Assembly: GCF_011762125.1 (NCBI RefSeq)
Contig: NZ_JAASQN010000001.1
Coordinates: 682,001 to 746,000, forward strand
Direction of reading: 5' to 3'
DNA length: 64,000 bases
Source: Sphingopyxis panaciterrae
GTDB taxonomy: Bacteria; Pseudomonadota; Alphaproteobacteria; Sphingomonadales; Sphingomonadaceae
Under the pieces are notes generated by a model that saw only the letters and a program-made list of their open reading frames with translations, did no database searches and was not told the origin of the DNA. Made by a program: the position numbers and the translations under genes. This document shows positions 41,934-51,084 of this stretch, in pieces (position 1 is the first letter of the stretch; the number at the start of each line of letters is the position of its first letter).

Positions 41934-44000
41934 ATGACCGAGACACTTCCCGCCGCACAGGGCGCCCGACCAAAATACCCTCAGGTGGAGCCGCGCCCGG
42001 AGACGGTCGAATTTGGGGGCATAAGCTATCAGGACCCTTTCCGCTGGCTGGAAGAGGATGCCGACCCCGCCGTGACGGCGTGGCAGGCCGCCCAGGATGC
42101 GCTGACGCAGGCGCATCTCGTCGGCCTTCCCGGCTTCGGCGCCTTTTCCGACCGGTTGGCGGTGATCGGAGCGAAGGAAGACCCGACGGTTCCTATCTTT
42201 GCCGGGGGGCGCTGGTTCAGAAAATATGTGCCGGAAGGCCAGAATCTCGCCGTGGTCGAACTGTCCGAAAGTCCGACCGGAGCGGGCCGGCGGGTCGTCG
42301 ACCTGAATGCCATGCAGACGGGTGAACCCTTGCAACTCAGCACCTTCATTCCGTCTCCCGATGGGCGCAAGGCGATCTTCGGTTGGGCTGCGGGAGGCCG
42401 TGAAGAGCCGCACTGCCAGATCATCGACGTCGATACGGGCGCGGTACTGGTGGACGGTCTGCCGCAGAAGCAGCCGCTTTTCTTCGCCTGGCTGCCGGGT
42501 AGCAGCGCGATCGTCTATTCGGTCCTCGATCCCGCTTCCGCCGTTGCAAAATTGTTTCGATTTGTCCTCGACGCCCCGGAGCAGCCGACGGTCGAGCCCG
42601 TCGAATTCAATCATCCGGTCGTTCGGCCTGTCGTATCGGCCGACGGCCGCTATCTGCTGGCCTTCGTTGACCATCTCGCGCCGCGGCCCGATTATATTCT
42701 CGATCTTCAGGGTGACGGTGTTTGGCAGCCGTTCCTGAAGGATGTGCCGGGGATTTTCCGCGGCGATGTTCTGGAGAGCAATTTCATTGCCGTCATCGAC
42801 GACGGTGCCTCACGCGGACGCGTCGTCTCCATCCCTCTGGCGACGCCGGACCGGCGCGAGACGTGGAAGGAAATCGTGCCCGCCTCGGACAACGTGCCCG
42901 GCGTGGTCCTGATAACCGGGGGACGCGCCCTTGTGCTCGATCTGGTCCAGAATTACGCCCGCCTTCGCGTGTTTGGAAAGGACGGCGATTTCGAAGGTGA
43001 AATCGAGCTGCCCGGACGCGGCGTTGTCAACAGTTTCAGCAACCTTGCCGTGTTGTTCAATATGATCGACCCCGTGTTGCGCGCAGAGGATGGCCGGGTG
43101 ATTTTCGCCTTCTCGACCTTTGCGACAGCCCCGGTGCTTTGCATCGCGGACGTCGCGACGCGCAAGCTGACGGCGCTCGGCGAGCCGTCGTGGCAACTCG
43201 ACGTTCAGGTGGTCGATCGCGTTGGCAAAAGCGCCGATGGGGCAAGCATCAGCTATCAGGTCGTGGCGCGCAGCGACCTTGATCTGTCGACCCGGCCGCC
43301 GACGGTGATCCACGGCTATGGCGGCTTCAACGTCGCGATGTTGCCGGGGTGGCTGGGCGCCCAGTGGGCGGCGTGGATCGAAGCGGGCGGGGTGCTCGCG
43401 CTCGCCCAACTGCGCGGCGGCGGCGAATATGGGGCGACCTGGTGGGAGCAGGGCCGGCTGAAAAACAAGCAGAACAGCTTCAACGATGTCTTCGCGGTTG
43501 CCGAGGATCTGATTGCGCACGGCATCGCCACGCCCGGCCGTCTGGGGGTGATCGGCGGGTCGAACGGTGGCGTCATGGCGGCCGTTGTGGCCGTCCAGCG
43601 CCCCGACCTGTTCCGTGCCAGTGTACCGCAGGTGCCGATCAGCGACCTGCTGGCGCGCGTTCGTGATCCGGTCACGATGGTGTCCACGCTGGACTATGGC
43701 GACCCGGCCGATCCCGAAACGGCGGCAAGTCTCTACGCCTGGTCACCCTATCAGAATGTGCGGGACGGCGTCGCTTATCCCGCCATGCTGATCGACTGCG
43801 GCGGCAATGATCCGCGCTGCCCCGCCTGGCATGGCCGCAAGCTGGCCGCTCGCCTCCAGCAGGCGTCGGGCAGCGACTTGCCGACCTTGCTGCGCGTCCG
43901 CGCCGAAGCGGGGCACGGCGCGGTCGGAAAGGATCAGCGACGGCACCAGTCTGCCGAGGTGCTCGCTTTTCTTGCCGGAGAACTCGGCCTCGCCGTCTGA
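41934..44000 (+). CDS. prolyl oligopeptidase family serine peptidase (S9A)
   Basis: A 688-residue S9A peptidase. The N-terminal segment YQDPFRWLEEDADPAVTAW leads into a beta-propeller (about residues 70-400). The alpha/beta-hydrolase domain carries Ser543 in GGSNGGVM, Asp626 in CGGNDPRCP and His661 in AEAGHGAVGK. No signal peptide is present, so it cleaves small proline-containing peptides in the cytoplasm. Some S9A relatives hydrolyse amide or ester secondary metabolites instead. The location next to an AraC regulator and PxpABC may point to peptide-derived pyroglutamate, but this is conjecture. A ribosome site is weak but AAGAACGAC precedes the ATG. Confidence 0.92.
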   Translation: MTETLPAAQGARPKYPQVEPRPETVEFGGISYQDPFRWLEEDADPAVTAWQAAQDALTQAHLVGLPGFGAFSDRLAVIGAKEDPTVPIFAGGRWFRKYVPEGQNLAVVELSESPTGAGRRVVDLNAMQTGEPLQLSTFIPSPDGRKAIFGWAAGGREEPHCQIIDVDTGAVLVDGLPQKQPLFFAWLPGSSAIVYSVLDPASAVAKLFRFVLDAPEQPTVEPVEFNHPVVRPVVSADGRYLLAFVDHLAPRPDYILDLQGDGVWQPFLKDVPGIFRGDVLESNFIAVIDDGASRGRVVSIPLATPDRRETWKEIVPASDNVPGVVLITGGRALVLDLVQNYARLRVFGKDGDFEGEIELPGRGVVNSFSNLAVLFNMIDPVLRAEDGRVIFAFSTFATAPVLCIADVATRKLTALGEPSWQLDVQVVDRVGKSADGASISYQVVARSDLDLSTRPPTVIHGYGGFNVAMLPGWLGAQWAAWIEAGGVLALAQLRGGGEYGATWWEQGRLKNKQNSFNDVFAVAEDLIAHGIATPGRLGVIGGSNGGVMAAVVAVQRPDLFRASVPQVPISDLLARVRDPVTMVSTLDYGDPADPETAASLYAWSPYQNVRDGVAYPAMLIDCGGNDPRCPAWHGRKLAARLQQASGSDLPTLLRVRAEAGHGAVGKDQRRHQSAEVLAFLAGELGLAV

Positions 44001-44012
44001 AGCGGCCTCGAT

Positions 44013-44053
44013 GGGATCGGCAGCGTTGAATCGCCGCCGATCCCGGGATCGGC
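44013..44053. terminator. overlapping stem-loops between convergent genes
   Basis: GGGATCGGC (44013-44021) can pair with GCCGATCCC (44036-44044), and the latter is also the left half of a perfect 18-bp palindrome GCCGATCCCGGGATCGGC (44036-44053). It lies 13 bp after the peptidase stop. It is a likely transcript-end structure, though no T-run follows. The remaining 200 bp up to the phospholipase gene show nothing recognisable. Confidence 0.5.
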
Positions 44054-44253
44054 ACCGGATTTCCCATCCGTCACCAGGCGCCAACTGTTCGCCGGCTTTC
44101 GGCGATTGGAACGCAATTCGATCGGGCAAGTCGAGCGAGGTCGCCCTTCGTTCATCAATCCATAAGCGTCGGGTCGTTGGTTCCATCAGTGGCTTCAACG
44201 TTGCCGGACCGGATTCGATAATAGGCTAAGCTACCGGAATCCTGCGATTTCGA

Positions 44254-46398
44254 TCATATCCGCATTTTACCGATGGCGGGGTCGGTGCGGCCGGGCCGGC
44301 CGGTCTCGACCTTGCCTGCAAAGCGGCGGAGGAATTTCGGATCGTGCGGGGTGCGGACGGCCAGGTCGTACCAATTGTCATGGCGGGCGAGGTGCCAGCG
44401 TTCGTTCCGGCTCGTTTCGGCCGGGACCCTGATCTTGCGCGAACGGCCGCTCTTCGCCGAATAGGCATCGTCGAAATCGACTTCGAAGATGACGGGTTGG
44501 TCGCTGCCATTCACGAATTGCAGTTCGACCGCATCTTTGGCGGGAAGATGCATCAGGGACGCTTCGATGCGCAGTCTCCCGACGAACGCCCCGGCATATC
44601 GCCGGTATAATCCATCGGGGCCCGTCAGCGTCAGATCATAGCCGTCGGGTGCACCGTCTGCTTCATGCCAAGCTTCGCTTTCGTGACTGGCATTGACTCC
44701 GATCGTGTAGTGCCAAGGCGACGCATGATGGCTGTTGTCATAGACCGTCAGTGCCGCGCCCGATCGTCCACGATTGACCATCTTCAACCGGAACCGGCCT
44801 TCCAGCGTAATCTGCCCTGAAATATCGAGCTCATAGGGAAGCGGTCGCGCGCGGCGCTGGCCCGGCATTTGCGCGGTGGGCTTCTGAACGGCGGGGATGA
44901 CGTTGGCCGAGCCGGTTTTTGATCGGGCAACCCGTTCGAGGAAGTCATCGGTGCCGGGCAGCATGAGCGCCGCCCAGCCGCGGTTGGGGTCGGTGAAATC
45001 GAAGGCCGAGGTCAGGTCGCCGCAGACCGCGCGGCGCCACGCGCTGATATTGGGTTCGCCCACCCCGAAACGCCGTTCCATGAATTGCAGGACCGAGGTG
45101 TGGTCGAACAGCTCGGAGCAGACGAAGCCGCCGCGGCTCCACGGCGAGACGATGATCGCGGGCACGCGAACGCCGAGCCCGATCGGGTGGCGGCCGGGGT
45201 TGGCGACCGCGGCCGCGCCATAATCCTTGATCTCGCCATCGACCGGGACGGTGCTGTACCCCTGTGCCGCCTCCATCGGCGGGACGGGCGAGGGCATATG
45301 ATCGTAGAAGCCGCCGCTTTCGTCATAGTTGACGATGAAGACGGTGCGCGCGAACATCTCGGGATGGTCGACCAGCGCCTCGATCAGCTTCGCCGCGACA
45401 TGTTCGCCCTTCGACGGTTCGGCCTCGGGATGTTCGGACAGGTCTTCGGCGGTGACGATCCACGACACCTGGGGGAGCGTGCCGGCGGCGAGGTCCGCGC
45501 GAAACGCCGCGACCAGCTGTTCGCCGTCCGAGCGCGTGCGGTCGGCGCCGGTCTTGTGTTCGCTGACCCATGACCGGCCGCGGCGATACAGGTCCGATCC
45601 ACGGTCGCAGGGGCGAAAGGCCGGGAAGATCGACAGCAGGTTGTCGCCGTAATTGTCGTACTCCTGATAGACTTTCCAGCTGACCCCCGCTTCCTGCAGC
45701 CGTTCGGCATAGGTCGTCCAGCGAAAGGCGTCGGGGCGCAACGGCAGGTCGGTCGCCATGTCGGCGCTGGGCGTTTCATCCTCGCCATAATTGGTCATTT
45801 CGGGATCGCCGCCGACCGTCCCGCCGCCGTTGCAGCCGCTGAACAGGTGCAGGCGGTTGGGATAGGTCTGGGTCAGGGTCGAGCAGTGATAGGCGTCACA
45901 GATGGTGAAGGCGTTGGCGAGCGCATAATAGAAGGGCAGGTCCGACGGCCCGTAATGCAGCATCCGCTTGTGTAGTTCGCGCGTCGCGCCCCAGCCGTCG
46001 CACCGCCCGCGGTTGAAGATGGTGAGGTTGGCCTGATGCCCCTGCGCCGACCCGTCGACGGTGAACGACTGGCTGCTTTTCGAATCGCCATGATAGGGAA
46101 GGACATAGCCGTCGGGATGTTCGTCGCTCGGCTGCGCCCAGATCGTCCGCCCGCCCGGGATCGGTACGGGCCGCGGGTCGCCGAAGCCGCGCACGCCGTC
46201 GAGCATGCCGAAATAATGATCGAACGAGCGGTTTTCCTGCATGAAGACGACGATATGTTCGACGTCCATGATCGTCCCGGTGGCATTGTTCGCCGGGATC
46301 GCCATCGCGCGTTCGATCAGGTGGGGGAGGAGGGCGATCGCCGCCCCGCCGCCCGCCGCCATCTGCAAGAAACGCCTTCTGTCCGTACCGCGCATCAT
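44254..46398 (-). CDS. phosphocholine-specific-type phospholipase C, Tat-exported
   Basis: A 714-residue protein with a twin-arginine signal (DRRRFLQMAAGGGAAIALLP) at residues 6-25. The phosphoesterase domain follows (EHIVVFMQENRSFDHYFGML near 45-64; DEHPDGYVLPYH; NYDESGGFYDHMPSPVPP), then two C-terminal DUF756-type beta-domains (about residues 500-700). This matches non-haemolytic phospholipase C of Pseudomonas, which hydrolyses phosphatidylcholine or sphingomyelin to phosphocholine, after Tat export. The ATG at 46398 follows GGGAGCTTCG, deciding it over longer frames. It is divergent from the HD-oxygenase gene across a GntR-type operator. Confidence 0.92.
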   Translation of the reverse strand: MMRGTDRRRFLQMAAGGGAAIALLPHLIERAMAIPANNATGTIMDVEHIVVFMQENRSFDHYFGMLDGVRGFGDPRPVPIPGGRTIWAQPSDEHPDGYVLPYHGDSKSSQSFTVDGSAQGHQANLTIFNRGRCDGWGATRELHKRMLHYGPSDLPFYYALANAFTICDAYHCSTLTQTYPNRLHLFSGCNGGGTVGGDPEMTNYGEDETPSADMATDLPLRPDAFRWTTYAERLQEAGVSWKVYQEYDNYGDNLLSIFPAFRPCDRGSDLYRRGRSWVSEHKTGADRTRSDGEQLVAAFRADLAAGTLPQVSWIVTAEDLSEHPEAEPSKGEHVAAKLIEALVDHPEMFARTVFIVNYDESGGFYDHMPSPVPPMEAAQGYSTVPVDGEIKDYGAAAVANPGRHPIGLGVRVPAIIVSPWSRGGFVCSELFDHTSVLQFMERRFGVGEPNISAWRRAVCGDLTSAFDFTDPNRGWAALMLPGTDDFLERVARSKTGSANVIPAVQKPTAQMPGQRRARPLPYELDISGQITLEGRFRLKMVNRGRSGAALTVYDNSHHASPWHYTIGVNASHESEAWHEADGAPDGYDLTLTGPDGLYRRYAGAFVGRLRIEASLMHLPAKDAVELQFVNGSDQPVIFEVDFDDAYSAKSGRSRKIRVPAETSRNERWHLARHDNWYDLAVRTPHDPKFLRRFAGKVETGRPGRTDPAIGKMRI

Positions 46399-46439
46399 CG
46401 AAGCTCCCATTCCGTCCTGTCGCCGTGGCGTCATAAATC

Positions 46440-46451
46440 TGGTATAGTCCA
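46440..46451. promoter_or_regulatory. GntR/UTRA-type operator TGGTATAGTCCA (site 1)
   Basis: It is 11/12 identical to TGGTATAGACCA, the kind of site bound by HutC/PhnF-subfamily GntR proteins. It lies in the divergent spacer, 42 bp from the phospholipase start and 57 bp from the HD-protein start. Related sites occur at 47145 and 52426. Confidence 0.6.
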
Positions 46452-46507
46452 AAAAGACTACAGATTGACGACAAGGTTCGTCCGGCCCGGACGTGACAGG
46501 AGATGCA

Positions 46508-47059
46508 ATGACTTTGGCAGTGATCGATGACATTTTTTCCATGTTCAACAGCCTGGGTGCGTTGAGTTACGGCGAGGACGTCACCCAGCTTGCGCATATC
46601 CTGCAGGCGGCCCATTGCGCGCGCGAAGACGGTGCACCCGATAGCCTGGTCGCCGCGGCGCTGTTGCACGACATCGGGCAATTCATGGACGACGCGGGAA
46701 ATGCGGCGGAAAAGCGCGGGATCGATGCGCGCCATGAAGTCAGCGGCGCCGCGTTCCTGGCATCCTATTTCCCGGCCGAGGTCGTCGAACCGGTGCGCCT
46801 TCACGTCGATGCCAAACGCTATTTATGCGCGGTGGAGCCCGGCTATCTCAAGGGGCTGAGCAGGGCTTCGAAGATCAGCCTCGCGCTTCAGGGCGGGGTC
46901 TATTCGGCCGCGGAGACGGCGGCTTTTGCGGCGCGTCCCTATTCCGCCGAAGCCATAAGGCTGCGCCGTTATGACGATATGGGGAAGCGGCTCGATTGGG
47001 ACGTGCCGGGTCTGGAAAGCTATCGCGATGTGTTGGAATCGCTGCTGATCGCGAAATAA
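46508..47059 (+). CDS. HD-domain diiron oxygenase, PhnZ/TmpB-like
   Basis: A 183-residue HD-domain protein. Tyr21, His30, His54-Asp55, His76, His99 and Asp156 line up in order and spacing with Tyr24, His34, His58-Asp59, His80, His104 and Asp161 of PhnZ, and LHVDAKRYL around His99 is characteristic of that branch. PhnZ and TmpB are mixed-valent diiron oxygenases that cleave the C-P bond of alpha-hydroxy aminophosphonates with O2. The usual partner, a 2-oxoglutarate hydroxylase (PhnY/TmpA), is not in the window, so the substrate remains open. The ATG at 46508 has AGGAGA 5 bp upstream. It is controlled with the phospholipase through the operator at 46440. Confidence 0.82.
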   Translation: MTLAVIDDIFSMFNSLGALSYGEDVTQLAHILQAAHCAREDGAPDSLVAAALLHDIGQFMDDAGNAAEKRGIDARHEVSGAAFLASYFPAEVVEPVRLHVDAKRYLCAVEPGYLKGLSRASKISLALQGGVYSAAETAAFAARPYSAEAIRLRRYDDMGKRLDWDVPGLESYRDVLESLLIAK

Positions 47060-47144
47060 TATCATTTATATTTAAATGCTTGAATGTTTTTTCGCGCAAA
47101 AAATTCCTTGTCCGGACGCCTGTCACGCGCCTGTCATCGCAAAC

Positions 47145-47156
47145 TGGTTTATACCA
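47145..47156. promoter_or_regulatory. GntR/UTRA-type operator TGGTTTATACCA (site 2)
   Basis: Perfect TGGT and ACCA half-sites with a 4-bp AT-rich spacer, in the 261-bp region before the TonB receptor gene. The 5' flank AAC matches site 3. The rest of this spacer is AT-rich without a clear gene. Confidence 0.65.
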
Positions 47157-47320
47157 AATAATGGGCAAGCCCAAAAGGGCGTCAAAATATTGAAGCGAAT
47201 CGACGCCACCTGCGGACCGCGATGACGATCTTCTCGCGGAACGGAGGAGGCTTGCCCGCGAACCGTCCCGATCGATCGCGTTCGGGAAGATCATCACACT
47301 GGATTATTGGGGATTTTCCT

Positions 47321-50158
47321 ATGGCCACTTATCATCGGGCAGATCGCCGCCGAACGTTCCTCATGCTGTCGGCAGCCTCGCTCGCTATCACCCTTACGTG
47401 CGCTGCGCGTGCCGCTGAAGTCGATGAAGCCGCCGCTGCGGCGGTCGATTCGGCCGATGCCGACGCGCCCGACACGATTCACGTCTACGGTCAGCGGCTC
47501 AGCACCGCGGTGGCGATCGACGAGAAGCGCAAGGCCGACAATATCGTCGACGTCATTTCGGCGGACGATCTGGGCAAGCTTCCCGACGCCAATGTCGCCG
47601 ATGCGCTGGGCCGCGTTCCCGGGGTGTCGGTGATCGTCAACCAGGACACGGGCGAGGGCGAATATGTCGCGGTCCGCGGCCTGTCGGGAACCTATAATGC
47701 GGTCAGCATCAACGGCGTCCGCGTGGCACAGACCGACCCCGACAGCCGCGACGTGTCGCTGAACGTCCTGCCGCCCAACGGGCTGGCGGCGATCCGCGTG
47801 ACCAAGACGCTGACCCCCGACCAGGACGGCGATGCGATCGGCGGTACGATCGATTTCCGTACCCCGACCGCATTCGATTTCAAGGACCGGACGATCGTCC
47901 GGCTCTATGCTACCGGCGGCTTCAACGAACAGGCGCGCAAGGCCGACGAGGCGTCGTCGACCTATCAGGCGCAGGCCGACTTCGGCACGCGGTTCGCCGA
48001 CGATCGCTTCGGCGCCTTTGTCTCGCTGAACTATGGCGTGTCGCACGGCAACGGCCAGGAAACCGAAAATGACGGCGAGTGGGAGCCGTATAAGTGGCGC
48101 AAGGATTCGGAGGAGCCGATCGACGAGCGCAACATGCACCTGCCGGGCATCGACCTCGATTACCGGCGGTTGAAGCAGACCCGCTATGGCGGCAATTTCT
48201 CGCTCGATTTCCGCGGCGATACGACCCAGCTTTATCTGCGCGGCCAATATTCGAAGCAGAAGCTGCGCGGGACCAACGACCTTACCGACTATAATAATAT
48301 CGACACGCCGCGCTTTACCCAGGTCGACGAAGACGACACGGGGCTGGAGCAGCCCGAGGACATGATCACCGGCCGCGACAATCGCGGCGCCATCTATGGC
48401 TATACCGTCGGCCAGATCGTCGACGCCGACGGCGACGGCGTGATCACCGACGCCGACCGCGACGGCAGCGGTCTGTGGTCGCTGAACGGGCGGTCGGGCG
48501 TGTGGGATCCGCGCAATTTCGAGTTCGCGCGCAACTTCGAAACGATCGACCGCAACCAGACGCTCGCGACGATCAACTTCGGCGGCAGCAGCCAGTTCGG
48601 GCGGCTGAAGCTCGACTATGACGTCAGCTTCAGCGGCGGCGAACGCTCGTCGCCGGGTAGCTTCGAAGTCGCCTATGCCTGCGGCGAGGATCCGGTTTGC
48701 GTGACGCCGCAGACGGGAATCGACTGGGTGTCGAACGATCCGCGTTTCCCGCACGCCGGGCTGCCCGACTATGCCCAGTCGGTCGAGCGCGATTCGAGCC
48801 TGCTGGTGTTCGACGGCGCCGAATGGAGCCGCGACAAACAGACCGACAGCCGGATCGCGGCGCGGCTCGACGCGCGCTACGATATGGACGGGGTGCTCGA
48901 TTATGTGAAGTTCGGCGCGAAGTTCACCCAGTCGCGACGCAAATATAACTACACCCCGATCTGGGAAGGCGACCTGCTCAACGCCGACCGGAATATGGCC
49001 GATTCGGGTTTGATCGACAAGGAAGTCGGCAGCATCCTGCGCGGCCAATATTATTATGGCGACGTGTTCGACCGCGACGCGGTCGAAGCCGCCATCCGCG
49101 CCGCGGCGGCCGACGGATCGGGGGCTCCGTCCGAGACCGACCTGCTCGAGGACGACAAGAAGAGCACCGAAAAAGTCTATGCCGCCTATGCGCTCGCCCA
49201 TTTCAGCACCGGCCCGCTGCAGGCGATCGCCGGGATGCGGTTCGAACGGCGCGAGACGCATAACGAGTTCTGGATCGACGATGGCGACGACAGCGGGTTC
49301 GGCACGACCGATCGCGGTTACAACGTCTTCCTGCCGAGCGTCACCGCCATCTATCGTCCCGACGATCGCCAGGTCTATCGCGCCGCGATCTGGACCGGCT
49401 ATTCGCCGCCCGAATATGGCTATCTGTCGGCGGGGCAGTCGATCACCCGCGAACCCGGTACGGGCGAGATCATCGCGATCAGCCAAGGCAATCCCGATCT
49501 GAAGCCGGCCAAATCGATCAACGCCGATATCTCCGCCGAATATTATATCGACGGCAGCAGCATGGTTTCGGCCGGCCTCTACTACAAGCATATCAAGAAT
49601 TTCATCTTCACCAACGGCAGCCAGGTGAACGCCGACACCCAGAGCGGGCGGATCGAGATATCGCAGCCGCAAAATGGCGAAACCGCCGAAATCTATGGCG
49701 TCGAACTGAACCTGATCAAGAATTTCCAAGGCCTGCCCGCGCCCTTCGACGGCTTTGGTTTCGAGGGCAATGTGACGGTGCAGAAGAGCGCGGCATCGAC
49801 CGGGCAGCCGTATCGCAACGGCGACAAGATCCGGTTCATCAACACCCCGCACCTGCTCTACAATGCATCGCTGACCTACCAGAAATACGGGATCGAGGCG
49901 AAGCTGTCGTATAATTACCGCGGCAAGTTCATCGAATCGCTCCGCGACAATGCCGTCGACAAATGGGTCCAGCCGAACCGGAGCCTCGACCTGCACACGC
50001 GCTATAATTTCACCAGCCAGTTCGCGGTCGACCTCGACGTTTCGAACCTGCTCAACGATTATAAATATTACACGACGAAGGGCGACAATCCGTCCTACAT
50101 GAAGGATTATATGGAGCCGGGCCGTACGGTCCTGTTGCGCGCGAGCTATATCTTCTGA
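47321..50158 (+). CDS. TonB-dependent receptor, TonB-Xanth-Caul type
   Basis: A 945-residue receptor with an N-terminal signal region (RRRTFLMLSAASLAITLTCA, cleavage near ARA-AEVDE). The plug of this subfamily is clear: VAIDEKRKADNIVDVISADD, LGKLPDANVADALGRVPGVS, YVAVRGLSGTYNAVSINGVR and KTLTPDQDGDAIGGTIDF. The barrel ends in LLRASYIF. The start at 47321 follows TTGGGGATTTTCCT. Such receptors in Caulobacterales, Sphingomonadales and Xanthomonads import varied organic nutrients. The operator upstream and the phospholipase next door suggest a phospholipid-derived or organophosphorus ligand. A strong terminator follows. Confidence 0.93.
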   Translation: MATYHRADRRRTFLMLSAASLAITLTCAARAAEVDEAAAAAVDSADADAPDTIHVYGQRLSTAVAIDEKRKADNIVDVISADDLGKLPDANVADALGRVPGVSVIVNQDTGEGEYVAVRGLSGTYNAVSINGVRVAQTDPDSRDVSLNVLPPNGLAAIRVTKTLTPDQDGDAIGGTIDFRTPTAFDFKDRTIVRLYATGGFNEQARKADEASSTYQAQADFGTRFADDRFGAFVSLNYGVSHGNGQETENDGEWEPYKWRKDSEEPIDERNMHLPGIDLDYRRLKQTRYGGNFSLDFRGDTTQLYLRGQYSKQKLRGTNDLTDYNNIDTPRFTQVDEDDTGLEQPEDMITGRDNRGAIYGYTVGQIVDADGDGVITDADRDGSGLWSLNGRSGVWDPRNFEFARNFETIDRNQTLATINFGGSSQFGRLKLDYDVSFSGGERSSPGSFEVAYACGEDPVCVTPQTGIDWVSNDPRFPHAGLPDYAQSVERDSSLLVFDGAEWSRDKQTDSRIAARLDARYDMDGVLDYVKFGAKFTQSRRKYNYTPIWEGDLLNADRNMADSGLIDKEVGSILRGQYYYGDVFDRDAVEAAIRAAAADGSGAPSETDLLEDDKKSTEKVYAAYALAHFSTGPLQAIAGMRFERRETHNEFWIDDGDDSGFGTTDRGYNVFLPSVTAIYRPDDRQVYRAAIWTGYSPPEYGYLSAGQSITREPGTGEIIAISQGNPDLKPAKSINADISAEYYIDGSSMVSAGLYYKHIKNFIFTNGSQVNADTQSGRIEISQPQNGETAEIYGVELNLIKNFQGLPAPFDGFGFEGNVTVQKSAASTGQPYRNGDKIRFINTPHLLYNASLTYQKYGIEAKLSYNYRGKFIESLRDNAVDKWVQPNRSLDLHTRYNFTSQFAVDLDVSNLLNDYKYYTTKGDNPSYMKDYMEPGRTVLLRASYIF

Positions 50159-50180
50159 CCGACGGGCGTTGACGCGAGGG

Positions 50181-50212
50181 GGCGCGGGACGGATCGGCCG
50201 TCCCGCGCCTTT
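50181..50212 (+). terminator. rho-independent terminator after TonB receptor gene
   Basis: A perfect 12-bp GC-rich stem (50181-50192 with 50198-50209), a 5-nt loop, then TTT and a T-rich stretch. It separates the receptor gene from gntR. Confidence 0.8.
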
Positions 50213-50250
50213 CCTGCTTCTTGACCGGCGCGGGCAGGGCCTGTCATGAC

Positions 50251-51069
50251 ATGGCCAAGCCGCCTTCCTCCGCTTTCCGTTCCTCCTCTCCTCCGATCAG
50301 GCGTATGATGCCAAAAACAGCCGACTTCACTTCCTGGACCAGCACGGCGGATGCGGCAGACGGTCCGCAATATCTCGCGATCCGCAACCAGATCGCGCTC
50401 AGCATCGAGATGGGCAAGCTGGAGCCGGGCGCGAAACTGCCGTCCGAAAGGCAATTGCAGACGGGGTCGGGCGCCGCGCGCGGCACGATCCGCGAAGCAT
50501 TGTTCCAGCTTGAAGCCGAAGGACTGATCTATCGCCGCGACCGCAGCGGCTGGTACGTGTCGCCGCCCGCGGTCACCTATGACCCGACGCGCTGGGCGGG
50601 GTTCATGACCTATGTCGCCGAACAGGGCAGGACGCCGGCGACATCGACGATCGGCAAGGAAAACCTGCCGGCCAGCTCGGCGGTCGCGGATATCTTCCGC
50701 GTCGCGCCGGGGACCCCGCTCCACCTGATCACGCGGCTGCGTTCGATCGACGGACGCCCGGTGCTGGTCGAACGGATTACCGTCGATCCCGCGCTCGCGC
50801 CCGGGCTGCTTTCGCATTCGCTCGACGGGTCGCTGACGCACATATTGACGACGCATTACAACGTGACGGTGGCGCGCAACCGGGTCGACATGCGCCCCTG
50901 TGCGCTGACCCGCGAGGCGGCGGATGCACTGGGCGTCAAATCGGGAACACCGGGACTGCTCGTCGTCCGCACCAGCTTCGACACCAGCGGGCGGGTCGTC
51001 GAATATGACCAGGAATATTGGCGGCACGACGCGATTCGCGTCCATGTCGACCTCGTCGTCCGGTGCTGA
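50251..51069 (+). CDS. GntR family transcriptional regulator with UTRA domain
   Basis: A 272-residue regulator: winged helix-turn-helix (LAIRNQIALSIEMGKLEPGAKLPSERQLQ to REALFQLEAEGLIYRRDRSGWYV, read in blocks, near residues 45-110) then a UTRA ligand domain (PLHLITRLRSIDGRPVLVE, PGLLVVRTSFDTSGRVVEYDQEYWRHD). UTRA regulators of the HutC/PhnF group bind TGGT-N4-ACCA sites and respond to small phosphonates, amino sugars and similar metabolites. Starts at TTG 50221 or ATG 50305 are also possible; no clear ribosome site decides. Three matching sites flank its neighbours. It is convergent with the DUF5690 transporter gene. Confidence 0.88.
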   Translation: MAKPPSSAFRSSSPPIRRMMPKTADFTSWTSTADAADGPQYLAIRNQIALSIEMGKLEPGAKLPSERQLQTGSGAARGTIREALFQLEAEGLIYRRDRSGWYVSPPAVTYDPTRWAGFMTYVAEQGRTPATSTIGKENLPASSAVADIFRVAPGTPLHLITRLRSIDGRPVLVERITVDPALAPGLLSHSLDGSLTHILTTHYNVTVARNRVDMRPCALTREAADALGVKSGTPGLLVVRTSFDTSGRVVEYDQEYWRHDAIRVHVDLVVRC

Positions 51070-51084
51070 CGGACTGACGGATCC

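Noticed and set aside
47294..49996. 900-residue open frame on the minus strand
   Set aside because: Exact antisense of the TonB receptor gene at 47321-50158, with no recognisable domain; the receptor has signal peptide, plug and barrel motifs.
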